Part shown: piece after piece, positions 44,622 through 55,434 of the stretch
Layout: the number at the start of each line of letters is the position of its first letter
Numbering within the stretch: position 1 is the first letter of the stretch
Assembly: GCF_001552735.1 (NCBI RefSeq)
Contig: NZ_BCRT01000021.1
Coordinates: 248,001-312,000, forward strand
DNA length: 64,000 nucleotides
Origin: Sanguibacter suarezii NBRC 16159
GTDB lineage: Bacteria > Actinomycetota > Actinomycetes > Actinomycetales > Cellulomonadaceae
Reading direction: 5' to 3'
Translations under genes and position numbers: made by a program
The notes under the pieces: model-generated
Database searches by the model: none
Told to the model about the DNA's origin: nothing
The model's input: only the letters and a program-made list of their open reading frames with translations

Positions 44622-46109
44622 TCAGAAGGCGCCCACGGCGTCGGCCAGCGGGCCGCGCACGAAGTAGAGCACGAACATGGCGGCAGCGACCCACATGAGG
44701 GGGTGGATGACCTTGATCTTGCCCACGAACACCTTGATGAGCACGAAGGCCACGAAGCCCGCGCCGATGCCGGCGGAGATCGAGTACGTGAACGGCATGA
44801 TGACGATCGTCAGGAAGGCCGGGATGGCGACCTCGTAGTTCTTCCAGTCGATGCCGGAGATCTGCATGAACATGAGGAAACCGACGACCACGAGCGCGGG
44901 GGTGGCGGCCTCGGAGGGCACCATCTCCACGATCGGGGCGAAGAGCGTGGCGAGCAGGAAGGCGATACCGGTGACCACGGAGGCCAGACCGGTGCGCGCA
45001 CCGTCGCCGACACCCGCGGCGGACTCGACGTAGCTGGTGTTCGAGGACACACCACCCATGCCACCGGCCATCGCGGCGACAGAGTCGACGACGAGGATCT
45101 GGCGGGTCTTGGGCAGCTCGCCGTCCTTGTCGACGAGACCGGCCTCGGTGCCCACGGCCACCATGGTGCCCATGGTGTCGAAGAAGTCAGCGAGCAGCAG
45201 CGAGAAGACGAGCAGGATGACCGCGACGGCGCCGATCTTCTCGAAGGAGCCGAAGAGCGAGAACTGACCGAGCAGGGAGAAGTCAGGGACCGAGACGATG
45301 CTGTCCGGCGCGGTCGGGACGTTGAGCTTCCAGCCGGACGGGTTGGTGGAGCCGTCGGCACCGAACATGCCGCCGATCTTCGCGACGGCCTCGATGATCA
45401 CGGCGAGCACGGTCGAGGCGACGATGGAGATGAGGATGGCGCCCTTGACCTTGCGGACCATGAGGACGATCGAGGTGAACAGACCGAAGACGAAGATGGC
45501 CAGCGGCCAGCCGGAGATGGACCCGGCGATGCCGAGCTCGACCGGGGTGGACAGGGAGGCGGGGATCCGCACGAAGCCGGCGTCGACCATGCCGACGAAG
45601 GCGATGAACAGACCGATGCCGACGCTGATCGCGGCCTTGAGCTCAGCCGGGACGGCCTTGAAGACGGCCTCGCGGAACCCGGTGAGGACGAGCAGCAAGA
45701 TGATCAGACCCTCGAGGACGACGATGCCCATGGCATCGGCCCAGGTCATGTCCGGCAGGCTGGCGATCGAGTAGGCGACCACCGCGTTGAGCCCCATGCC
45801 CGCGGCCAGCGCGAGCGGGAAGTTGGCCACCAGGCCCATGGCGATCGACAGCACACCGGCGATGAGAGCGGTCGCGGCGGCGATCATCGCGATGTTCGGG
45901 CCGTCACCTCCGCCGAGGAACTGACCGGTGCCGTCTGCCACGTTGCCGAGGATGATCGGGTTGAGCACGATGATGTAGCTCATCGCGAAGAAGGTTACGA
46001 GGCCTCCGCGGATCTCCGACCCGATGGACGAGCCACGTTCGGTGATCTTGAAGAAACGGTCAATTGCGCCCTTAGGCGGCGCTTTGTCAATGGTCTGGGT
46101 GTTCGCCAT
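44622..46109 (-). CDS. AzgA/PbuG-type purine permease (NCS2)
   Basis: 495 residues from ATG 46109. It has the AzgA-subfamily N-terminus RFFKITERGSSIGSEIRGGL and FFAMSYIIVLNPIIL, with 12-14 predicted membrane helices. The substrate-site motifs are LADFFDTMGTMVAVG and SSNTSYVESAAGVGDGARTG. It is likely a proton symporter for adenine, guanine or hypoxanthine. A frame extending 17 codons upstream to 46160 lacks a ribosome site. The ATG follows CAATATTTCTC, so the transcript start may lie very near. Confidence 0.92.
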   Translation of the reverse strand: MANTQTIDKAPPKGAIDRFFKITERGSSIGSEIRGGLVTFFAMSYIIVLNPIILGNVADGTGQFLGGGDGPNIAMIAAATALIAGVLSIAMGLVANFPLALAAGMGLNAVVAYSIASLPDMTWADAMGIVVLEGLIILLLVLTGFREAVFKAVPAELKAAISVGIGLFIAFVGMVDAGFVRIPASLSTPVELGIAGSISGWPLAIFVFGLFTSIVLMVRKVKGAILISIVASTVLAVIIEAVAKIGGMFGADGSTNPSGWKLNVPTAPDSIVSVPDFSLLGQFSLFGSFEKIGAVAVILLVFSLLLADFFDTMGTMVAVGTEAGLVDKDGELPKTRQILVVDSVAAMAGGMGGVSSNTSYVESAAGVGDGARTGLASVVTGIAFLLATLFAPIVEMVPSEAATPALVVVGFLMFMQISGIDWKNYEVAIPAFLTIVIMPFTYSISAGIGAGFVAFVLIKVFVGKIKVIHPLMWVAAAMFVLYFVRGPLADAVGAF

Positions 46110-46210
46110 GAGAAATATTGTGCCCGATTCTCGGACGCGCCGACGCCACTCCCCTCGCACATCACCCGCACATCTGGTAGAAGTACGCCCCCGAGGGCGG
46201 ATCAGCCCAC

Positions 46211-46216
46211 TAGGGT
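46211..46216 (+). promoter_or_regulatory. -10 box of DUF2530 gene (leaderless spacing)
   Basis: TAGGGT ends 6 nt before the GTG at 46223. Confidence 0.5.
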
Positions 46217-46222
46217 GGGGAT

Positions 46223-46537
46223 GTGCGCTCCATGTTTGATCTCTTCCTCCACCCGGAGCGGCGCCGTCCCGGCCCGCAGCCCCTCCAGGTGGACCTCCGA
46301 CGCACCATCGTGGTGGGCATCGCCCTGTGGATCGTGGCCATCATCGTCCTCGTGGTCCTCGCGCTGACCGTCGACGCCGACGTCGCGAGCAAGCTCGTGG
46401 TCTGCGCGACCGGACTGGGCCTCGGGCTGCTCGCCCTCGTGTGGGAGCACACCAACCGCCGCCGCTATCGCGCCGTCGCCGAGACCCGCGACGTCGTCAT
46501 CGACCTGCCCGACGACGCCGGCACCCCGCCCGCCTGA
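46223..46537 (+). CDS. DUF2530 membrane protein
   Basis: 104 residues with two membrane helices (about 30-50 and 57-75) and a short basic loop, HTNRRRYR. It matches the actinobacterial DUF2530 family of unknown function (VDLRRTIVVGIALWIVA). GTG 46223 has leaderless spacing; an in-frame ATG 3 codons later is the alternative. It is divergent from the purine permease and ends at a 16-bp hairpin. Confidence 0.8.
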   Translation: MRSMFDLFLHPERRRPGPQPLQVDLRRTIVVGIALWIVAIIVLVVLALTVDADVASKLVVCATGLGLGLLALVWEHTNRRRYRAVAETRDVVIDLPDDAGTPPA

Positions 46538-46558
46538 CCGCATCCGGGTGCACCGACC

Positions 46559-46606
46559 AGTGCGGTCGACCCGCAGCCGGACGTCAGGCAGCGGGTCGAC
46601 CGCACT
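46559..46606. terminator. Hairpin terminator between DUF2530 and che genes
   Basis: A perfect 16-bp stem (AGTGCGGTCGACCCGC and complement) with a 16-nt loop, between two convergent transcription units. Confidence 0.75.
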
Positions 46607-46657
46607 CAGCCACACTCAGCCGCGCGAGGGCGGCAGGGCGACTGCGGCGATGACGTG

Positions 46658-47143
46658 TCAGAGCACGAGCACCGAGAGACTCCCGGGACCGTAGCCGGTG
46701 ATCTCGCACTCGAGGTCGATGCGGGCCACATAGGCCATCACCCAGGGAGCGACGTCCGTGGGCAGCGACGTGTTGGGCGCGTGCACGGCGTTGAGCCGCA
46801 GGTGCGGGGCGCCGTCGGCGTTGAACAGCGACGCCAGGACGTTGAGGATCTCCCCGGCGTTCTCCAGCAGCACGTCGGTCAGCTCGCCGTCGGCGACAGC
46901 CGCCTCCGAGGCGCTGGAGGGCATGAGGGCGATCGCGGCGCCCGCCCGCGCGGCCATCGGCAGGTCCATGACCACGAGCGCCGCCAGGCGCATCTGGTCG
47001 GAGACGTACTCGGCGACGACCGCTCCGCCGGGCCCGGCCGGGTCGACCATCGGACCACCGGTGAGCACGGTCATCTCGCGTCCGAGCAGCCCTTCCACGA
47101 CCTCACGGGTCTGCAGGGCGTTGGGCAACGGCGTGGTGCTCAT
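46658..47143 (-). CDS. CheX/CheC-like protein, possible CheY-P phosphatase
   Basis: 161 residues. It is not clearly assigned by motifs alone, but the helix LLENAGEILNVLASLFN contains Glu98-x-x-Asn101, the spacing of the CheC/CheX/FliY phosphatase site. Its ATG overlaps the cheY1 stop as ATGA, so the two are made together. A dedicated phosphatase or localiser for the first CheY is the best guess. It is the last gene of the locus, ending near a 16-bp hairpin. Confidence 0.6.
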   Translation of the reverse strand: MSTTPLPNALQTREVVEGLLGREMTVLTGGPMVDPAGPGGAVVAEYVSDQMRLAALVVMDLPMAARAGAAIALMPSSASEAAVADGELTDVLLENAGEILNVLASLFNADGAPHLRLNAVHAPNTSLPTDVAPWVMAYVARIDLECEITGYGPGSLSVLVL

Positions 47144-47499
47144 GCCAGGACCGGCTCGAGGACCTCGCGGAAGGACTCCGCGGTGAACGGCTTGGCGACG
47201 AGGAACAGCGCGCCGGCGGCCTCGGCCTGGTCGCGCATCTCCTGAGAGCCCTCGGAGGTGACGAACCCGAAGGGGATGTCACACCCGGCCTGACGCAGAG
47301 CGGTCAGCGCCTCGATCCCGGTGGCGTTGGGCATGTTCCAGTCGGAGAGGATCAGATCGGGCTGCTCTGCGAGCGCCAGGTCGTAGACCTCCTGACCGTC
47401 AGCAGCCTCGATGATCTTCCAGTCGTAGCCGGCCTGGCGCAGCGTGCGGATCACGATCTGGCGCATGACACGGCTGTCATCGGCGACGAGGACGTACAT
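47140..47499 (-). CDS. cheY1: Chemotaxis response regulator CheY (first copy)
   Basis: 119 residues, a single receiver domain. The phosphorylation site is Asp53 (LSDWNMP); acidic pocket ADDS, Thr81 (VTSEG) and Lys103 (AKPF) complete the active site. Phosphorylated CheY binds the flagellar switch. The ATG follows GGGAGG. It starts after a 93-nt gap from cheX and is coupled to the downstream CheX-like gene. Confidence 0.92.
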   Translation of the reverse strand: MYVLVADDSRVMRQIVIRTLRQAGYDWKIIEAADGQEVYDLALAEQPDLILSDWNMPNATGIEALTALRQAGCDIPFGFVTSEGSQEMRDQAEAAGALFLVAKPFTAESFREVLEPVLA

Positions 47500-47592
47500 G
47501 GGGTTCCCTCCCTTGTTTCAGTTCAACAGCTTGTCTCAGCCACGCGACAGGATCGCCGCGCAGCCGACGTCGTTCCGGCGGAGCCTCGCGGC

Positions 47593-48059
47593 TCAGCCGA
47601 TCAACCACAGCGAGACCACCAGGGTGTACCCGCGCCAGTCGACGGTGAGGTCTTGCATGAACTGGCTCTGGGCCAGCTCCGGTGGGTGCGCGGCGACCGT
47701 GGGCAGGCTGAGCACGGCCGGGGCCGCCAGCAGCGACTTCACGTTGCCGCCCACGACGTTGGCGAGCTCACCGAAGGCGTCGACGAGGTCCTCGGGGCCC
47801 ACGGCCTCGTCCGGGCCCATCATGAGCAGCGCCCGCGTGAGCTCGTGCGCGGCCGCCGTCTCGGTCCGCACGACGGCGCGCGCGCCGAGCCCGAGCAGCT
47901 CGACGGTCATGTCCACCCAGGCGCAGACCGGGTCGGCGAAGTCTCCCGCCGGCCCCTCCTGCTCGGTGACCAGCACCTCGCCGCCGTCGATCATCGCCGC
48001 GAAGACGTCCTGCGTGATGGTCAGGATCTGGTCCCTGCCGACGGCTACCAGTGTGGTGC

Positions 48060-48063
<4 letters not shown>
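47593..48063 (-). CDS. cheX: Chemotaxis phosphatase CheX
   Basis: 156 residues from ATG 48063. It contains the CheX signature GELANVVGGNVKSLL with Glu99 and Asn102 as the residues that attack CheY-P. No CheC, CheD or CheZ is seen in the window, so this is the main candidate for signal termination. ATGA overlap with cheY2 shows co-translation. A small GAGCC-GGCTC hairpin overlaps the stop. Confidence 0.82.
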
Positions 48064-48448
<385 letters not shown>

Positions 48449-48452
<4 letters not shown>

Positions 48453-49270
48453 GCTGCGCTCCCTGAGTTCTGATAGATCGAGCTACGGCCCACCTGGACC
48501 CGGGTCCACGCGTCGTCGACGCCGACGGTGGTCTCGGCGGCCCCCAGGACGAGGAACCCGCCACGACGCATCGCCATCCGCAGACGCCGCAAGATGTCTC
48601 GCTTGACGTCCACGTCGAAGTAGATGAGGACGTTGCGCAGGAAGACGATGTCAAAAGGTCCGCCCAGTGGCGGCGGCGAGAGGAGGTTGTGCTTGCTGAA
48701 GCGCACCATCGAGCGCACGTCGTCGCCGATCGCCCACTCGGCGCCCTGCTTGGTGAAGTGCTTGACCAGGAAGGTCACCGGGAGCCCGCGGTTGATCTCG
48801 AGCTGGGAGTAGACCCCCCGCTCGGCCTTGGCGAGGACCTCCCCCGACAGGTCCGTCGCGGTGATCTCCACCCGGCGCGAGGCCGCGAGCTGCTCCTGCA
48901 CGGTCATGGCGATCGAGTACGGCTCCTGGCCGGTCGAGCAGGCAGCCGACCAGATGCGCAGCGGCGCACCGGCCGGCAGGGCCGCGACCGCCTCGGGCAG
49001 CATGTGCTCGGTGAGCGCCTGGAAGGGCAGCGCATCACGGAACCAGCTGGTCTCGTTCGTGGTCAGCGCCTCGACGATCAGCTCGGCGTCGAGCAGGTTG
49101 GGGGCCACGCGCTGCTGGCGCACGTAGTCGTCCACGCTCACACCGCGGCGCCGCGCCAACGGCATCAGGCGGCTCTCGACGAGGTACTCCTTGCCCGGGG
49201 CCAGGTGGATCGCGCTGCGCCGGCGGACGAGGTCCGCGACGAAGGTGAAGGTCTCTGCGGTCAGGCTCAT
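48449..49270 (-). CDS. cheR: Chemotaxis protein methyltransferase CheR
   Basis: 273 residues from ATG 49270. It methylates glutamates on the receptors with SAM. Motifs: TTNETSWFRD (CheR N-terminal), IWSAACSTGQEPYS (SAM loop), ITATDLSGEVLAKA, and the catalytic region FDIVFLRNVLIYFD. ATGA overlaps with cheB and cheY2. The three receptors in this window end without a CheR-docking pentapeptide. Confidence 0.95.
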
Positions 49271-50376
49271 CGGGTTACCTCGTTGATGGTGGAGCTGGCT
49301 TTCACGAGGCCCGTGACGGCGTGGCCGATCTCCAGGACCGGCAGGATGCGGTGGGCGAAGCCCGCGGTGGCCGTGGACCCGGGCATCCCCCACACGACCG
49401 AGCTCTGCTCGTCCTGCACGACGACGGTCCCGCCCGCCTCCGCGATGGCCCCGGCACCGGCCTTGCCGTCCGCGCCCATCCCGGTGAGGATCACCGCGAG
49501 CAGGTCCGGGCCCACCACGTCGAGGGCGGAGCGGAAGAGGACGTCGACCGAAGGACGGCAGAAGTTCACCGGTGGGGTGTGCGTGATCCGCGCCCGCAGC
49601 CGGCCCGGCTTGCCCTCGACCTGGAGGTGCGTGTCGCCCGGGGCGATGTAGATGCCGCCCGGCACCAGCGGCTGACCGTCCTGGGCCTCGTAGACCTGGG
49701 AGGGTCCGAGGCGGTCCAGGCGGCCGGCCAGCTGTCGGGTGAACACCGCGGGCATGTGCTGGACGACGAGCATGGGGACCGGCAGCGGTGCGGTGAAGCG
49801 TTCGATCACCCGGGACAGCGCCTCGGGGCCTCCGGTGGAGCAGCCCAGGACGACGGCGCGGATGGGGTGGCGCCGGATGTCCTGGCGCAGCTGGGCGACC
49901 GGCCGGGCCATGGTGGCTGCGCGCACCGGGGCGACCGAGCGCGCGGGCGCCGTCCCGGGACTCCGTCGCTGCGGGGGTACCAGCGCGCGGATCTTCGGGA
50001 TGAGCTGGTCGGCGACCGCAGCAAGCGACTCGCTGATGCTGCCGACGTTGGACGGCTTCGCGACGTAGTCCGAGGCACCGGCGGACAGGGCGTCCAGGGT
50101 CGCGGTGGCACCGCGCTCGGTGAGGGTGGAGAACATGATGATCGGCATCCGGTGACCGCGCTTGCGCAGCTCACGGACCGCCTCGACGCCGTCGAGCTCG
50201 GGCATCTCGATGTCCATCGTCACCGCGTCCGGGGCGTACTGGTCGACCTTGGCCAGGGCCAGCTTGCCGTTCGCCGCCGTCGCCACGACCTCGACCTCGG
50301 GGTCGCTCTCCAGAGCCTGCACCACGAGTCGGCGGATGACGACCGAGTCGTCGACCACCAGGACGCGGATGGTCAT
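49267..50376 (-). CDS. cheB: Chemotaxis response regulator / methylesterase CheB
   Basis: 369 residues. An N-terminal receiver with Asp55 (TMDIEMP) controls a C-terminal methylesterase with the Ser180 (GCSTGGPE), His207 (VQHMP), Asp303 (GMGADG) triad. It removes methyl groups and deamidates receptor glutamines. It is co-translated with cheR. The linker (~132-168) is Arg/Pro-rich. Confidence 0.95.
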   Translation of the reverse strand: MTIRVLVVDDSVVIRRLVVQALESDPEVEVVATAANGKLALAKVDQYAPDAVTMDIEMPELDGVEAVRELRKRGHRMPIIMFSTLTERGATATLDALSAGASDYVAKPSNVGSISESLAAVADQLIPKIRALVPPQRRSPGTAPARSVAPVRAATMARPVAQLRQDIRRHPIRAVVLGCSTGGPEALSRVIERFTAPLPVPMLVVQHMPAVFTRQLAGRLDRLGPSQVYEAQDGQPLVPGGIYIAPGDTHLQVEGKPGRLRARITHTPPVNFCRPSVDVLFRSALDVVGPDLLAVILTGMGADGKAGAGAIAEAGGTVVVQDEQSSVVWGMPGSTATAGFAHRILPVLEIGHAVTGLVKASSTINEVTR

Positions 50377-50422
50377 GAGCCTGCTCCCGCGCCCTGGTCA
50401 GTCAGGTCTGCGTCCTGGGTCA

Positions 50423-51655
50423 TCAGATCGTGAAGTGCGCGACCCGCTGGCGCAGGTCGGTGGACGTGGCGGCCAGCTCGGCGACGGCTGCGCCCACGTG
50501 TGTGACCACGTCAGAGGTGGCGGCGGCCGCGGAGGCGACGCCAGTGATGTTCGTGGCGATCTCCCCCGCACCGGTGGCCGCCTCGGTCACGCTGCGCGAC
50601 ATCTCGTTGGTGGTGGCGGTCTGCTCCTCGACCGCCGAGGCGATGGTGAGCTGGAAGTCGTTGATGCTCGCGATGATCGCGGAGATCTCGCCGATGGCGG
50701 CGACAGCCGAGCGGGTCTGGGACTGCACCTGCGTGATCCGGCGGGCGATGTCCTCCGCGGCCCGCCCGGACTCCGCGGCGAGGTCCTTGACCTCGCTGGC
50801 CACGACCGCGAAGCCCTTGCCGGCTTCTCCGGCGCGCGCGGCCTCGATGGTCGCGTTGAGCGCCAGCAGGTTCGTCTGGGCGGCGATGCTCGTGATGACC
50901 TTGACGACGTCGCCGATGGCCTGGGAGGACTCCCCCAGCGCGCCGACGGTGGTCGCGGTCGAGTTGGAGAACTCGACCGCCTGGCTCGCGACCTTGACGG
51001 CCTGGTTGGCGTTGGTGGCGATCTCCCGGATGGAGATGCCCATCTGCTCGGCGCCTGCCGCGATCGTGTTCACGTGCGTGTCGACCGTCTCGGCGGCGGC
51101 CGCTGCGAGGTCGGCACGCTCGCTTGTCTGGGCGGCGCCGCCAGCCACCTGGTCGTTCGCCGCAGCGAGGTCGGCTGACTTCAGCGCCACCGTGCGTGCC
51201 GCGCCGACGACGTCGGTGAGCGTGCTCCGCAGAGCCGCCCGGGCACCGTTGAAGGACTCGATGATGGACCCCAGCTCGTCGTGGTCGACGAGCGCGACGT
51301 CGTGGGTGAGGTCACCGGCAGCGAGCTGGTCGATCGAGCGACGCAGGTCGGCGATGGAGCGGCGCACCCGGCGGTTGACGGCGATAGTCAGGACGGCGCA
51401 GAGGACTGCCCCGACGACGAAGGCCACCGCGAGGATCATGAAGGTCCTGCTGGCCTCCGCCTCGGCCGCGGAGGCGAGGATCTCCGCCGCAGCGACGTCG
51501 GGCTCCTGAGAGACCACACGGAGATTGTCGGCGGAGCTGCGCAGGGCGAGCGCGCCCAGGCCGCCGACGACGGCGAAGACGACTCCCATGAGCACCAGGG
51601 GTGCGGAGAACTTCACGCCCACGGGGCGATTCCAGAACCACTGCATCGTGCTCAA
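50423..51655 (-). CDS. Methyl-accepting chemotaxis protein (short sensor)
   Basis: 410 residues. Two membrane helices (about 15-37 and 72-92) enclose a sensor loop of only ~35 residues, too small for a usual ligand domain. A HAMP domain ([16 protein letters not shown] region) and the cytoplasmic signalling domain follow. The hairpin tip [20 protein letters not shown] is nearly invariant. It could sense membrane state, or signals via partner proteins. A sigma-28-like promoter lies upstream (51719-51746). Confidence 0.93.
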   Translation of the reverse strand: MSTMQWFWNRPVGVKFSAPLVLMGVVFAVVGGLGALALRSSADNLRVVSQEPDVAAAEILASAAEAEASRTFMILAVAFVVGAVLCAVLTIAVNRRVRRSIADLRRSIDQLAAGDLTHDVALVDHDELGSIIESFNGARAALRSTLTDVVGAARTVALKSADLAAANDQVAGGAAQTSERADLAAAAAETVDTHVNTIAAGAEQMGISIREIATNANQAVKVASQAVEFSNSTATTVGALGESSQAIGDVVKVITSIAAQTNLLALNATIEAARAGEAGKGFAVVASEVKDLAAESGRAAEDIARRITQVQSQTRSAVAAIGEISAIIASINDFQLTIASAVEEQTATTNEMSRSVTEAATGAGEIATNITGVASAAAATSDVVTHVGAAVAELAATSTDLRQRVAHFTI

Positions 51656-51718
51656 CTCCTGCTGTCGGACATCGAGATCCAGCCGCAGTGGTGCGGCCGG
51701 ACCGGCAAAGCTGTCTTC

Positions 51719-51746
51719 CTATCGGCACGCACGGCTCAGGTGTGAG
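51719..51746 (-). promoter_or_regulatory. Sigma-28 (FliA)-like promoter of the short MCP gene
   Basis: On the minus strand CTCAC (51746-51742), then 15 nt, then GCCGATAG (51726-51719). The -10 agrees with the flagellar sigma consensus GCCGATAA at 7 of 8 positions. The remaining gap 51656-51830 contains no gene. Confidence 0.6.
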
Positions 51747-51830
51747 GATGTGCCGTCACGCGCCCGGTGTGATCCCGGTCGTCCCGCCCCTCGCCCGCCT
51801 GCTGCGGGCTCGGATCAGGACCGTGGTCGG

Positions 51831-53576
51831 TCAGAACGCGAACTGCGCGACCTGTCCGTCCAGCTCGACCGAGGTGCGCTGCAGGTGCTCCACGCTCACG
51901 CCCATCCGGTCGACGATCTCGCTCGACGTCTCTGCGGCCCGGGCGACCCCGGTGATCGTCTCGGCGATGTCTCCTGAGCGGTGTGCGGCCTCTCCCACGC
52001 TGCGTGCCATCTCCGCGGTGGTCGCGGTCTGCTCCTCGACGGCGGAGGCGATCGTCACCTGGTACCCGTCCACGGACTCGATGATCCGGGCGATCTCGGC
52101 GACGGAGGCCGCAGCGGCAGCCGCCCCGGCCCGGATGGCTTCCACCCGGGCGATGATCTCCTCGGTCGCCTGCCCGGTGGCCCCGGCGAGGTCCTTGACC
52201 TCCCCGGCGACGACGGCGAAGCCGCGGCCGGCCTCACCGGCGCGCGCGGCCTCGATGGTTGCGTTGAGCGCGAGCAGGTTCGTCTGGGCCGCGATCTTGG
52301 TGATCGCCACGACCACCCCGCCGATCCGCTCGCTCGACTCGCTGAGCTCGGTGATGCTCTGCTGGACGGAGTGGGCCACGGCCGAGGCGCCACGGGCGAC
52401 GTCGGCGGAGGCATGAGCGTTGGTGGCGATCTCCCGGATGGAGGCCCCCATCTGCTCCGCGCCGGCCGCTGCCGTCTGCGCGCTCGCGCTCACCTCGCCG
52501 GCGGCTGTGGCGACGGCGCCGGCCTGGGCGCTCGTCTGCTGCGCCTCCCGGGCCACCGACTCGTTGGCCTGCGACAGGTCAGCCGCAGCCTCCCGCACCG
52601 TGGCCGAGGCCGCGGCGACCTTGGTTACCAGGGCGCGCAGGTTGTCCTGTGCGGTGCTCAGCGACTGGGCCAGCACACCGACCTCGTCGCGACCGGTGAC
52701 CTGCGACCGCGCAGTGAGGTCCCCTTCACCCAGCGAGGTCACTGCGCTCTGCACGTCACGCAACCGGGCACGCACAGACCGAGCCACCAGGGTCGCCAGG
52801 ATCATCGCTGACAGCGCTCCCACCACCGTGGCTGCAACGATCGTCCAGGTGGAGCGCACGCTCGCGTCGTGGATCTGCGCCGAGCGCTCGGCCACCCTGG
52901 CCGAGTGCGCCGCCATCTCCCGTTGGACCGGGTCGACGACGGCCGCGCTCAGCGGCTGGATCGTCGCCTCGACGTAGGCGCCGTAGGCGGTCAGGTCCGC
53001 GCCGTAGGACAGCGGGAACAGCCCGGCCCGGGCGGTCGAGTGGTAGTTGCGCAGACCGAAGGCCACCGTGTCCGCGTCCTTGGCCACGATCGAGAACGCC
53101 GAGTACCTCGCGATGAGCCCTTCCAGCTCCTCGAGGCTGTCCTTGAGCTCGGTGCGCAGCACCTCACGCTTGGCCTCGTCGGCGACCCCGTACTGGATGA
53201 TCCGGGCACGGTCCGCCTGGAAGCCCTGCTGGAAGGTGGAGAGCATCTCCATCGGCACGACGTCGTGGTCGTAGAGCTCGGCGGCCTGGCGGTCCACCTG
53301 TGCGAGAGATACGGCTCCGGCCAGCCCGGCCAGCACCGCTGCGACGGCCATGACCGAGACCGCCACCATGATCTTCGTGACGATCGACAGATCGGTCCAG
53401 CGCCTGCGCCGGCCCGGGGACCCGCTGGGGGCGATCGGCTCCGCGGCGCTGCGCCCTGGGGCGCGCCGACGCAGACCAGTCCACCGCGGGCGACCCGTGC
53501 CGCGGCGACGCGGGACGGGCCACCGGCGCCGGGTGGCGAGGGCGGTGGCGGAGAACAGGGACCGTACAGAGCTCAT
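51831..53576 (-). CDS. Methyl-accepting chemotaxis protein with four-helix-bundle sensor
   Basis: 581 residues from ATG 53576 (behind GAGG). A long basic N-terminal tail (~75 residues) precedes the first membrane helix. A periplasmic ~170-residue helical sensor (4HB_MCP type) contains [23 protein letters not shown] and signalling domains follow, with the conserved hairpin [18 protein letters not shown] and [19 protein letters not shown]. The basic tail before the membrane helix is unusual for an MCP. An upstream in-frame start at 53630 is less likely. Confidence 0.92.
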   Translation of the reverse strand: MSSVRSLFSATALATRRRWPVPRRRGTGRPRWTGLRRRAPGRSAAEPIAPSGSPGRRRRWTDLSIVTKIMVAVSVMAVAAVLAGLAGAVSLAQVDRQAAELYDHDVVPMEMLSTFQQGFQADRARIIQYGVADEAKREVLRTELKDSLEELEGLIARYSAFSIVAKDADTVAFGLRNYHSTARAGLFPLSYGADLTAYGAYVEATIQPLSAAVVDPVQREMAAHSARVAERSAQIHDASVRSTWTIVAATVVGALSAMILATLVARSVRARLRDVQSAVTSLGEGDLTARSQVTGRDEVGVLAQSLSTAQDNLRALVTKVAAASATVREAAADLSQANESVAREAQQTSAQAGAVATAAGEVSASAQTAAAGAEQMGASIREIATNAHASADVARGASAVAHSVQQSITELSESSERIGGVVVAITKIAAQTNLLALNATIEAARAGEAGRGFAVVAGEVKDLAGATGQATEEIIARVEAIRAGAAAAAASVAEIARIIESVDGYQVTIASAVEEQTATTAEMARSVGEAAHRSGDIAETITGVARAAETSSEIVDRMGVSVEHLQRTSVELDGQVAQFAF

Positions 53577-53646
53577 CGTTGACCTCGGTCGTGAGTAGGA
53601 CGTGCGGGACGCCGGAGGACGTCGCCGCACGGGGGACGTCGCAGGC

Positions 53647-55329
53647 TCAGTACGTGAAGCTTGAGACCTTGAGGCGCAGCTCGTCGGCGATCGCCGCGAG
53701 CTCGCGCACCCGCACGCTCATGTCGAGGACGACACCGTTCGACGTCTCGGCGGTGACCGCGACCCCGGAGATGGTGGCTGCGATCTCGCCGGACCCGGTC
53801 GCGGCTTCTCCGACCGACCGCGTCATCTCGTTCGTGGTGGCCGTCTGCTCCTCGACCGCGGAGGCGATCGTCAGCTGGTAGTCGTTGATCGTGGCGATGA
53901 TGGTCGAGATCTCCGCGATCGCCTCGACCGCCGAGGCGGTGTCCACCTGGATCGCGGCGACGCGGCGTGCGATGTCCTCGGTCGCCTTCGCCGTCTCCTG
54001 GGCGAGGTCCTTGACCTCGGAGGCCACGACCGCGAAGCCCTTGCCGGCCTCGCCCGCCCGGGCCGCCTCGATGGTGGCGTTGAGGGCGAGGAGGTTGGTC
54101 TGCTCGGCGATCGAGGTGATGACCTTGACCACGTTGCCGATCTCCTGGCTCGACGTGCCGAGCTTGGCAACCGTGAGGTTGGTCGACTCGGCGACGGTGG
54201 TCGCGGTCTGGGCGACCTTGGTTGCTTCGTTGGCGTTGGTCGCGATCTCGCGGATGGACGCCCCCATCTCCTCGGCGCCCGCGGCGACGGTCTGGACGTT
54301 GCGGGAGACCTGCTCGGCGGCGGCCGCTACGACCCCGATCTGCGCGCTGGACTCCTGTGCGCTCTCGGTCATCTGCTGCGCTCCGGCGGCCATGTCCTGG
54401 GCGGAGTCGTTGACGTGCCGCGCCACATCCACCACGCCGGTGAGGGTCAGGCGCAGGTTGGCCCTCGCCTCGTTGAGGTCGGCAGCCATGACACCCATCT
54501 CGTCACGCGAGCTGACGGTCGCCGGCACGGTGAGGTCACCGCGCGCCATGGCCTGCAATGACGACTGGACCGCGCGGATCGAGCGACGGATCGACGTCGC
54601 CACCACGAGGCCCGCGGCGATGGTCAGGACAGCACTGACCAAGCTCACGAGGAAGATCAGCAGCTGGGTGGACTGGGACGTGCTCTCGGCGTCGTCGGCG
54701 AGGGTGCGCATGTGCGCCAAGAACTTCTCGGAGGCTGCGTCCATGTCCGCGACATAGGCGTCGATCAACGGCTGGGACACCTCCTCCTGAACCTTCATGA
54801 AGGCTGCAGCGTCGTTCTTGAGCGCGGCGGGCACGATCGTCGCGTCACGGGCGACACGCCACTTCTCGAAGTTTGCGACGAAGTCTCCCAGGAGGGGGTC
54901 GTCACCCAGGACTGTCTCGAGGTGAGTGATCGCGGCGTCGGTCTCGGCGTCGTTGAGCGCTTGCTGGTCGAACCACGTGTTGGCCGCGCTCTTGTCGGGG
55001 GACGCCGCGATCTGGGCGACGATCATCTGCGCCTTGAGCTGGTTCTGGCGGACGACGTCCATCGGCTGCGAGACCGCTGCCTGAGCATTGGCCAGCGAGG
55101 CGGACTCGTCGCTCAAGCTGCTGGTTCCGATGGTAGCGATGGTCGCGACCACCACCAGGACGAGGACGAAGGCAGCGATGAGCGCGCCGATCTGTGCGCG
55201 TATCCCGAAGCGGACCGTCGGTCGGACGGGCGAGGGCGCGACGACCGGGGAGGTCGACTCGCCCTCGGCGCCGGTGCGGTCCGGGGCCGGTGACACGACG
55301 GGCGGCCGGGTGGGTGCGGAGATGGCCAT
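53647..55329 (-). CDS. Methyl-accepting chemotaxis protein with four-helix-bundle sensor
   Basis: 560 residues. A Pro-rich cytoplasmic tail (~40 residues), a membrane helix, a ~145-residue helical periplasmic sensor, a second helix, HAMP ([18 protein letters not shown]) and the signalling domain with [18 protein letters not shown]. Its signalling domain is more similar to the short MCP than to its direct neighbour, suggesting duplication within the locus. It lies 105 nt downstream of cheW, behind a hairpin. Confidence 0.92.
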   Translation of the reverse strand: MAISAPTRPPVVSPAPDRTGAEGESTSPVVAPSPVRPTVRFGIRAQIGALIAAFVLVLVVVATIATIGTSSLSDESASLANAQAAVSQPMDVVRQNQLKAQMIVAQIAASPDKSAANTWFDQQALNDAETDAAITHLETVLGDDPLLGDFVANFEKWRVARDATIVPAALKNDAAAFMKVQEEVSQPLIDAYVADMDAASEKFLAHMRTLADDAESTSQSTQLLIFLVSLVSAVLTIAAGLVVATSIRRSIRAVQSSLQAMARGDLTVPATVSSRDEMGVMAADLNEARANLRLTLTGVVDVARHVNDSAQDMAAGAQQMTESAQESSAQIGVVAAAAEQVSRNVQTVAAGAEEMGASIREIATNANEATKVAQTATTVAESTNLTVAKLGTSSQEIGNVVKVITSIAEQTNLLALNATIEAARAGEAGKGFAVVASEVKDLAQETAKATEDIARRVAAIQVDTASAVEAIAEISTIIATINDYQLTIASAVEEQTATTNEMTRSVGEAATGSGEIAATISGVAVTAETSNGVVLDMSVRVRELAAIADELRLKVSSFTY

Positions 55330-55354
55330 GAGGATCCTTAGGGTGACTAGGAGT

Positions 55355-55382
55355 GAGGGCGGCCTGTGGTCAGGCCGCCCTC
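55355..55382 (-). terminator. Hairpin between cheW and MCP gene
   Basis: A perfect 12-bp stem (GAGGGCGGCCTG and complement) with a 4-nt loop, 52 nt after the cheW stop. It may end or attenuate the csrA/cheA-cheW transcript. Confidence 0.65.
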
Positions 55383-55434
55383 GGGCACTACGACGTTGTC
55401 GTGCGTGGCGTCTCGGTCTCGAGGGGGCGAGGTC

